NCBI RefSeq assembly: GCF_019634845.1
Contig: NZ_JAHCAQ010000001.1
Location: 62,001 to 126,000 of the forward strand
DNA from: Dokdonella sp.
GTDB taxonomy: Bacteria; Pseudomonadota; Gammaproteobacteria; Xanthomonadales; Rhodanobacteraceae
Direction: 5' to 3'
DNA length: 64,000 bases
Each line of letters starts with the position of its first letter. The first letter of the stretch is position 1. The notes beneath the pieces are model-generated. The model made no database searches. It worked only from the letters and a program-made list of their open reading frames with translations, and had not been told where the DNA came from. This document shows, piece by piece, positions 58,526 to 64,000 of this stretch. A program made the translations under genes and the position numbers.

Positions 58526-60730
58526 TCAGAACGAAACCCGCAACTCGGCCCACGCCGAGCGGCCCGGTTCGTTGACGCGCAGCGTGTTGACGTAGCCGGC
58601 CAGTTCGGCGCTGGCGGCGTTGACGTGCTCGGCGTAGCTGCGGTCGAACAGGTTGTCGATGCCGGCGGCGAGTTTGATGCGCTCGTCGATGCGCCAGCCG
58701 CCGTTGAGCGAGAACACGGCAAAGCCCGCGCTCGGCCCGAGATCCTGGCCGATGATGTTGCCCGAGCCGATCGCCACGCGATGCTGGGCGGCGACCACGC
58801 GCGCGAGCGCGCCGAGCGACCAGCGGCCGTTGTCGCGCACGAGTCCGAAGCGCGCCTCGAGCGGCGGCATTTGCGGCAATGCGCGGTGGCGCGTGTGGTC
58901 CTCGCCCCAGGCCCAGGCCAGGCTCGCGTCGGTCGACCACAGTTCGCCGAGGCGCCACTTCGCGCCGGCTTCGGCGCCCGCGATGCGCGCATCGATGTTG
59001 CGCGCCCGGCTGGTCGGCTGCATGCCGCCGCTGCGGTCGATGATGATGTAGTCGTTCACGCTGCCGGCATACGCCGACAGCCAGCTCTCGAAGCGCTCGC
59101 CGCGATGCACGACGCCGGCATCGAGCTGGGTGGTGCGTTCGGGCGCGAGCGCCTGGAACGCCGCCACGCTGTGCTGGGCGTAGCGGCCGAACAGCTCCCA
59201 GTAGTCGGGAAAGCGCTGCGCATGGCCAAGGCCGACCTGCAGCGTGGTGGCGGCGTCGAGGTCGTGCTCCCAGCGCAGGAAGGCGCTCGGCAGCGTGCGG
59301 CTGCGGTCTGCGCTAACCGTTGCGACCGGATCACCCATGCCCTTGTCCACGCCGCCGGCAGCCGACATCGCGGTGAGGCCGTAGCCATCGACGCGATGGC
59401 GATCCACGCGCGCGCCGGCGACGAGACGGCGCCGTGCGTCGAGACTCCAGGTGAGTTCGCCGAATGCACCGGCCTGCTCGAAACGCGCGTCGCGCCGGCG
59501 CGGCTTGCTGCGCCAGTCGCCGGCCATGCTGCCAGGCGGACCGCCCATGCGGCTGGTGTGTGCATTGTTCGACACGTCGATGCCGCTTGCGAGCTGTACC
59601 GCGCCATCCCAATCGAGCGTGGCGGCGAGGCGGCCGCCGTTGGTGCGACGGGCGACGTTGCTGGCCATCGGCATCGGCATCATGCCGTGCGGATCGGGCT
59701 GGCGTAGCGTGTAGTTGTCCATCACGTGGTCGGCGTAGTTGGAGTACACGCTTGCGGCGATCGACTGCAGGCGGCCGCTGACCGGCTTGTGCTCGATGCT
59801 CAGGCCCACGCTCTCGCGCAGGAACTGCGCGCCATCCATGCCGCTGAACGCATAGGCGGCCTGGCCGTCGCCCTTGCCGGCACTGAGTTCGAGGCGCGTG
59901 CGTGCATCGGGTGTCCAGCCCAGCCGCGCATCGGCGCTCCAGCGGTCCCATGACGAATGCACGCGCTGCCCGTCGCCGTCGGCATAGTCGCCACTGCGCG
60001 TGTGGTCGGCGGTCAGACCGACATAGCCGTGCGGGTTGCCGGCGCGCAGGTCCATGCTCTGGTCGGCGCGCGCATGACTGCCGAACAGAAGGTCACCCTG
60101 CGCGGCGAAGCCCGCCGCGGCGTAATGCGGCACGTCGCGCGCGAACAGCACCGTGCCGGCCGAGCCGACCGGTCCGTACAACACGGTCTGCGGCCCCTTG
60201 ATGATCGTGACGCGGTCGAACAGCGCCGGCGCCACGTAGGCGGTGGCCGGATCCATGCGCGAGGGACAGCCGCCGCCGAGCTGGGCGCCGTCGATCGCCA
60301 GGCCCAGGCGCGAGCCGGCCATGCCGCGCAGCATGGCATCGCCGTTGCTGCCGCCTTTGCGGATCACGCTGAAGCCGGGGACCGACTTGAGCAGGTCGGC
60401 GCCGTCGCTGGCCGGCACCGGTTGGCGCGGCGCCTTGGGGTCGATCTCGACCGTCAGCGGCGTGGCCGGTGGCGACTCGGTGACGACGATTGGATCGAGC
60501 TCGACCGTGGCCGGTTCGCTGGCCTGCAGTGACGGCAATGCGCCGAGCATGCACAGCGCGAGCAAGCGCAAGCTCGCGTGCAGGCGCCGTGTTGCCGCGT
60601 GGTTGCGCGCGGGCCGGCGTGCGCATGGCGTGGCCGGGCCGGACAGTGGGCAGGCGGCGCCATCGTTGGCGGCCGGTGGTGCTGCGGGCGCGTGGTCGAT
60701 GCCGCGCGCATGGTGATGCTGCATGTACAT
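58526..60730 (-). CDS. TonB-dependent copper receptor (OprC/NosA type)
   Basis: The 734-residue outer-membrane receptor starts at the ATG at 60730, six bases after GAGG; a TTG 21 bases upstream would extend it. The N-terminus is Met/His-rich (MYMQHHHARGIDHAP), then a signal (LRLLALCMLGALPSLQA). The plug has LDPIVVTESPPATPLTVEID, DGADLLKSVPGFSVIRKGG-SNGDAMLRG, then CPSRMDPATAYVAPALFDRV and IIKGPQTVLYGP; methionine-rich loops such as HGMMPMPMASNV and SRMGGPPGSMAGD fit copper binding. It ends AELRVSF, with the terminal Phe of beta-barrel proteins. The DUF2946 gene, 187 bases upstream on the same strand, is a usual partner. Confidence 0.92.
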   Translation of the reverse strand: MYMQHHHARGIDHAPAAPPAANDGAACPLSGPATPCARRPARNHAATRRLHASLRLLALCMLGALPSLQASEPATVELDPIVVTESPPATPLTVEIDPKAPRQPVPASDGADLLKSVPGFSVIRKGGSNGDAMLRGMAGSRLGLAIDGAQLGGGCPSRMDPATAYVAPALFDRVTIIKGPQTVLYGPVGSAGTVLFARDVPHYAAAGFAAQGDLLFGSHARADQSMDLRAGNPHGYVGLTADHTRSGDYADGDGQRVHSSWDRWSADARLGWTPDARTRLELSAGKGDGQAAYAFSGMDGAQFLRESVGLSIEHKPVSGRLQSIAASVYSNYADHVMDNYTLRQPDPHGMMPMPMASNVARRTNGGRLAATLDWDGAVQLASGIDVSNNAHTSRMGGPPGSMAGDWRSKPRRRDARFEQAGAFGELTWSLDARRRLVAGARVDRHRVDGYGLTAMSAAGGVDKGMGDPVATVSADRSRTLPSAFLRWEHDLDAATTLQVGLGHAQRFPDYWELFGRYAQHSVAAFQALAPERTTQLDAGVVHRGERFESWLSAYAGSVNDYIIIDRSGGMQPTSRARNIDARIAGAEAGAKWRLGELWSTDASLAWAWGEDHTRHRALPQMPPLEARFGLVRDNGRWSLGALARVVAAQHRVAIGSGNIIGQDLGPSAGFAVFSLNGGWRIDERIKLAAGIDNLFDRSYAEHVNAASAELAGYVNTLRVNEPGRSAWAELRVSF

Positions 60731-60917
60731 GAGGAACCTCGAATGTCGCAATGGTTTGGATGCGCGGCGCAGCGCGCCGGCGCGAGGCAGGTCTCATCGG
60801 GCCGCCGCTCCGCAGCGACGCCGGCGCGCACCGCACGCCGCCCACGGCAGGTGAGCGGCGCGCCGCGGTCGGGCGCACGGGACGGGGACTGCGCGCGTGG
60901 CGCAGCCGGGCGGGGAA

Positions 60918-61466
60918 TCAGGCGACCCGCGGCATCGCGGGCGGGCCGCGCGGCGCGGCTGTCAGCAGCGTCAGCGTGGGCCGCACCGGCAACTGCGGCA
61001 GGCAGGGCGGTGGCGGCGCGGCGGGCGCGGGAGCCGGCGGCAGCGCGGCAAGCGCGAACACGACCGGGCTGTGCAGAAACAGGTCGCAGTAGCCGCAGGC
61101 GGCGAGCGGATCCTCGCCGTGCGCGCCGCCATGCGCGTGCGCGTGGCCAGGGGTGGGTGGAGCCGGTCCCGCGGGCGTGGCCGCGTCGTGGGCATGGCTG
61201 CTGGCCATCGCGGCGTGTCCGCCATGACCATGCGCGGCGTGCGCGTCGGTGACGTTGGTGACGTCGCTGGCGGGCGGCGCCGCGACCAAGTGCCGTGCGT
61301 GCGGCGACGTGGGCTGCCACTGCGCGGCCGCCTCGCGCTGCGCCTGCAGGCGCGATGCGGCGAGCGTCTGCGACACCACCGGCGCGAGCGCGGCCAGCCC
61401 GATCGCGACAAGACCGGCCCAGGCGATGGCGCGGTGCTGGCAGCGTTGGCGCAACGTGGCTCGCAC
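60918..61466 (-). CDS. His-rich DUF2946 family protein
   Basis: The 182-residue protein starts at a GTG (61466) two bases after the stop codon of the prephenate dehydrogenase gene. It has an N-terminal helix (AIAWAGLVAIGLAALAPVVS), a His-rich middle (HAAHGHGGHAAMASSHAHDA and GHAHAHGGAHGE), the DUF2946 signature ACGYCDLFLHSPVV and a second hydrophobic segment with a Pro-rich tail. DUF2946 proteins are commonly next to TonB copper receptors and thought to bind copper in the membrane or periplasm. Coupling to a tyrosine-biosynthesis gene is odd; the receptor gene follows it. Confidence 0.82.
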   Translation of the reverse strand: MRATLRQRCQHRAIAWAGLVAIGLAALAPVVSQTLAASRLQAQREAAAQWQPTSPHARHLVAAPPASDVTNVTDAHAAHGHGGHAAMASSHAHDAATPAGPAPPTPGHAHAHGGAHGEDPLAACGYCDLFLHSPVVFALAALPPAPAPAAPPPPCLPQLPVRPTLTLLTAAPRGPPAMPRVA

Positions 61467-61468
61467 GG

Positions 61469-62260
61469 TCAGGTCGGCTCCGGCCCGGTTCCGCCTGCGG
61501 CGGGAATCGCGAGCGCCCGCGCGTCGGACTCACGCTGCAGGCGCTCGTGGATATCGCGCAAGGTGGCGATGAAACGCTCGCGCGCAAGGGCCGAGTAGGG
61601 GTTTTCCTGTTGGATCGAGGCAAACAGGTGACCGGCGTCGCCGCGCACCGCGGCGAGCATGCTGGTCAGGCCGAGGAACGAGGGCGGCGCCATCGACAGA
61701 TCCTCGCCGATCCCCATCTCGACCAGCGCCTTGGCGATGTAGAACGCGAGCGCGTGGGTCTGTGCCATCGCCTCGTCGTGCGCGGCGGCGTCGCGCTCGA
61801 TGACCTCGCAGCCGAGTCCTTCGAGCAGTGCGCGCACGCGCGGCACCAGGTCCGGATGCAATGCGCTCGGGCAGACCACGACGCGCAACGGGCGTTCGCC
61901 ACGCGCGAGGCTCAGCGGGCCGAACAGCGGATGGGTGCCCGCGTGAGGAATGTCGGTGCCGAGGATTTCGTCGAGCCACTGCTGCGGATGGAGCTTGACG
62001 CTGCCGACATCGATCACCGCGTGCTGCGCGGTGAGCTGCGGCCGCAGTTCGAGCAGCGCGGCGCGCATGTGACGCAGCGGCATCGCCAGCACGACCCACG
62101 CGGCATCGGCGAGCGCCGCTGCGGTCGTGCCGGCCAGTTCCGCCGGCACCGCCGCGACCGGGTCGACCACGTGCACGCGATGGCCGGCCGCGCGCAACAG
62201 CGTGGCGAAGGCCTGTCCGAACCGGCCGTAACCGAACAGTGCGACCGGGGCTGGCGTCAT
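61469..62260 (-). CDS. prephenate/arogenate dehydrogenase family protein
   Basis: The 263-residue protein starts at the ATG at 62260 (MTPAPVALFGYGRFGQAFAT), with the NAD(P)-binding glycine motif GYGRFG at residues 9-14. Other family stretches: VLAMPLRHMRAALLELRPQL, VIDVGSVKLHPQQWLDEILG, GTHPLFGPLSLARGERPLRV, CEVIERDAAAHDEAMAQTHA and PSFLGLTSMLAAVRGDAGHL. It resembles TyrA dehydrogenase domains without a mutase or ACT domain. It overlaps the Cds1-like gene by four bases. Whether it supplies tyrosine for the whole cell or for a pathway with the neighbouring decarboxylase is open. Confidence 0.88.
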   Translation of the reverse strand: MTPAPVALFGYGRFGQAFATLLRAAGHRVHVVDPVAAVPAELAGTTAAALADAAWVVLAMPLRHMRAALLELRPQLTAQHAVIDVGSVKLHPQQWLDEILGTDIPHAGTHPLFGPLSLARGERPLRVVVCPSALHPDLVPRVRALLEGLGCEVIERDAAAHDEAMAQTHALAFYIAKALVEMGIGEDLSMAPPSFLGLTSMLAAVRGDAGHLFASIQQENPYSALARERFIATLRDIHERLQRESDARALAIPAAGGTGPEPT

Positions 62261-63348
62261 GTGTCTGCGGACAGCGGCGCGTTGCCGTGGGCAAGGCACT
62301 GGGCGAGTCGCGCCTGCCAGTCGCGCGGATCGATGCCGTGCGCCTTGAGCCAGTCGGCATCGAACAGCGTCTCGGCATAGCGCTCGCCGCGGTCGCACAG
62401 CAGCGTGACGATGCTGCCGCGCTCGCCGCGCGCGCGCATGCCGGCGGCCAGTTCGAGGCAGGCCACGAAGTTGGTGCCCGAGGAACCGCCGTAGCGTCGC
62501 GCGAAGATGTCCTCGAGCATCCAGGTGGCCGCGATCGAGGCGGCATCGGGCACTTCGAGCACGGCATCGACCACCGCGAACAGGAAGCAGGGCTCGACAT
62601 GCGTGCGGCCGATGCCCTCGATCAGCGTCGGCGTGCAGGCGCTGGCATCCTCGCAGCGCGTGCGCCAGCCCTGGGCGAAGCTGCGTCCGCACGGCTCGGC
62701 CACGCATAACTGCGTCGGCAGGCGGCGATAGCGCAGGTAGCGGCCGATCGTCGCCGAGGTGCCGCCGGTGCCGGCACCGCAAACGATCCAGGCCGGCTGC
62801 GCGTGCGGTTCGCGCGCAAGCTGGCCGAGGATCGACTCGGCGATGTTGTTGTTGCCGCGCCAGTCGGTGGCGCGCTCGGCGAGGCCGAACTGGTCGAGGT
62901 GGCAGGCACCGCGCCGGGCGTGGTCGGCGGCGCGTGCACACACCGCGTCCGGGTCGTCGACGAGGTCGCAACGGCCGCCCAGCGCCTCCACCGCGCGGAT
63001 CTTGGCCGGCGCCGTGTTGGCCGGCATCACCGCCGTGAACTGCAGGCCGAGCAGGCGCGCGAACCAGGCTTCCGCGATCGCGGTGCTGCCCGAGGACGCA
63101 TCGACCACGGGTTGGCCCTGGCGCAGGCGACCGTTGCACAGCGCGTACAGGTACAGCGAGCGGGCCAGGCGATGCTTGAGGCTGCCGGTCGGGTGGGCGG
63201 CTTCGTCCTTGAAATAGAAATCGATGCCGGCATAGCCCGGCAGCTCGATCTTGAGCAGGTGGGTGTCGGCCGAGCGCGCGGCCTCGCGCTCGAGCGCATC
63301 GATCGCGGCGTGCAGCCAGGCGCGGTCGCCGGCGTGGGTGTGGCTCAT
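62257..63348 (-). CDS. PLP-dependent cysteine synthase/Cds1-like enzyme
   Basis: The 363-residue fold-type II PLP enzyme has FYFKDEAAHPTGSLKHRLAR with the PLP lysine (Lys58), VVDASSGSTAIAEAWFARL with the Ser/Thr loop, CGAGTGGTSATIGRYLRY (phosphate-binding glycines), and TLIEGIGRTHVEPC. It belongs to the cysteine-synthase-related group that includes mycobacterial Cds1, an L-cysteine desulfhydrase. Overlaps of four bases both up- and downstream place it in one transcript between a PLP decarboxylase and a prephenate dehydrogenase. The reaction could be cysteine breakdown or a beta-replacement to make an unusual amino acid. Confidence 0.88.
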   Translation of the reverse strand: MSHTHAGDRAWLHAAIDALEREAARSADTHLLKIELPGYAGIDFYFKDEAAHPTGSLKHRLARSLYLYALCNGRLRQGQPVVDASSGSTAIAEAWFARLLGLQFTAVMPANTAPAKIRAVEALGGRCDLVDDPDAVCARAADHARRGACHLDQFGLAERATDWRGNNNIAESILGQLAREPHAQPAWIVCGAGTGGTSATIGRYLRYRRLPTQLCVAEPCGRSFAQGWRTRCEDASACTPTLIEGIGRTHVEPCFLFAVVDAVLEVPDAASIAATWMLEDIFARRYGGSSGTNFVACLELAAGMRARGERGSIVTLLCDRGERYAETLFDADWLKAHGIDPRDWQARLAQCLAHGNAPLSADT

Positions 63349-64000
63349 GCGGGTGGATTCCGGTCGAGCAGCGCTGCCGTGCAGCGCATGAGGAAGTCGA
63401 AGTATCGGTCGATGTAGCTTATGCCGTTTTCGCGGTCGATGAGCCAGGGATTCATCAGCGTGTGGCGCAGCACGACCAGCGCGCCGCCGTCGCTGTCGGC
63501 ATCGGCGTCGGCATCGATGCCGAGCGAGGTGAGGATCTCGCGGGCGGGTCCGGCACCGACCAGCTCGGGCCGCAGCGTCGTCACCGAGCCGAAGAATTCC
63601 TTCACCTGCAGCGGCTGGTGCACGTCAGGGCGCAGGCGCTCGTACAGGCGCCACAGGAATGCGTTGGCCTGTGCCAGCGAGCGGTTGCCGCGCGGGTTGA
63701 AGGCCAGGCAGACGAGGTTGCTGTCGGGCTCGAACGGCACGCGCGCGTGCAGGTAGCCGGCGACCTGGGCAGCGAAGCGCTGCGCGCGCTCGTAGAACAG
63801 CTCGGTGCAGCGCACGGTCGAGCGCGGCATGCGGCCGAAGTTGCGGTGGTCGAGCGGCAGCACCTGGTGCGCGACGTAGACGCCGGCGGCGGCCGCTCCG
63901 GACTTGGAGCCCTCGGGGATGAACTGGCCGAGGCTGCGGAAGCGCTGCAGGTAATCGCGTGGCGCCTCGCCATGGAAGATGTAGTCGGCGCGCTCGGCGA
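63345..64000 (-). CDS. PLP-dependent decarboxylase, C-terminal part (cut by window edge)
   Basis: About 218 residues are visible, reading leftward from beyond base 64000 to the TGA at 63345-63347; codons are in frame from 63998. They include DYIFHGEAPRDYLQRFRSLG and FIPEGSKSGAAAAGVYVAHQ, the PLP-lysine region of group II (aromatic-L-amino-acid/glutamate-type) decarboxylases, then LPLDHRNFGRMPRSTVRCTE and the C-terminal domain with LVVLRHTLMNPWLIDRENGI. The substrate cannot be told because the N-terminal pocket is missing. Its stop overlaps the start of the Cds1-like gene by four bases, so it leads this operon. Confidence 0.85.
   Translation of the reverse strand, partial: AERADYIFHGEAPRDYLQRFRSLGQFIPEGSKSGAAAAGVYVAHQVLPLDHRNFGRMPRSTVRCTELFYERAQRFAAQVAGYLHARVPFEPDSNLVCLAFNPRGNRSLAQANAFLWRLYERLRPDVHQPLQVKEFFGSVTTLRPELVGAGPAREILTSLGIDADADADSDGGALVVLRHTLMNPWLIDRENGISYIDRYFDFLMRCTAALLDRNPPA

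Overview
This window is about 70% G+C, densely packed on both strands, with no tRNA, rRNA, CRISPR array, transposase or phage module that I could see. It looks like chromosome from a gammaproteobacterium of the order Lysobacterales (Xanthomonadales), most likely the Rhodanobacteraceae (a Dokdonella- or Rudaea-like organism). The grounds are a suf operon that opens with an Rrf2 regulator and closes with a GNAT and a Rieske gene, the AmgK/MurU recycling pair, a TIGR03032 protein, and several secreted proteins ending in an [I/L]F-x-DG[F/L] peptide. The lineage is inferred from gene content, not from an rRNA or a database search.

Layout. 1-10.1 kb: two tandem M13 metallopeptidases, a DUF502 membrane protein, a small P-loop kinase, a TIGR03032 protein, a CnoX-like thioredoxin, a tagged secreted protein, a cytochrome c fusion, a SemiSWEET transporter and an amidohydrolase. 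10.1-15.3 kb: the remains of a second amidohydrolase, a small tagged protein coupled to an S74-chaperone-domain protein, and leuS. 15.3-20.7 kb: a 535-bp gap, a MerR regulator with a VIT/vWA protein, and a tagged beta-helix protein. 20.7-26.6 kb: an M14 peptidase, a small secreted protein, amgK-murU, and a truncated serine hydrolase. 26.6-33.2 kb: the suf operon, with a clear sigma70 promoter and an unrecognised gene between sufB and sufC. 33.2-40.2 kb: a two-component system, a SET/GNAT/HutD run, a helix-hairpin-helix protein, an M20 peptidase, a GNAT and an AlkB-type oxygenase. 40.2-54.6 kb: a 1373-residue membrane protein, RNase T2, a eukaryote-like SET methyltransferase, an NdvB-type GH17-GT2 glucan synthase, a VTT membrane protein, a very large secreted nuclease and rlmM. 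54.7-64 kb: a tagged GH44 glycosidase, a Nudix hydrolase, a DUF3089 hydrolase, a copper-type TonB receptor with a His-rich DUF2946 protein, and an overlapping run of PLP decarboxylase, Cds1-like enzyme and prephenate dehydrogenase.

The genes share a theme of envelope and extracellular chemistry: peptidases, nuclease, RNase T2, glycosidase, glucan synthesis, murein recycling and copper import. Internal systems are Fe-S assembly and translation (leuS, rlmM). The strongest candidate for something undescribed is the short C-terminal peptide shared by six otherwise unrelated gene products, five of them with signal peptides. It lacks the hydrophobic helix and basic tail of PEP-CTERM-type sorting signals.
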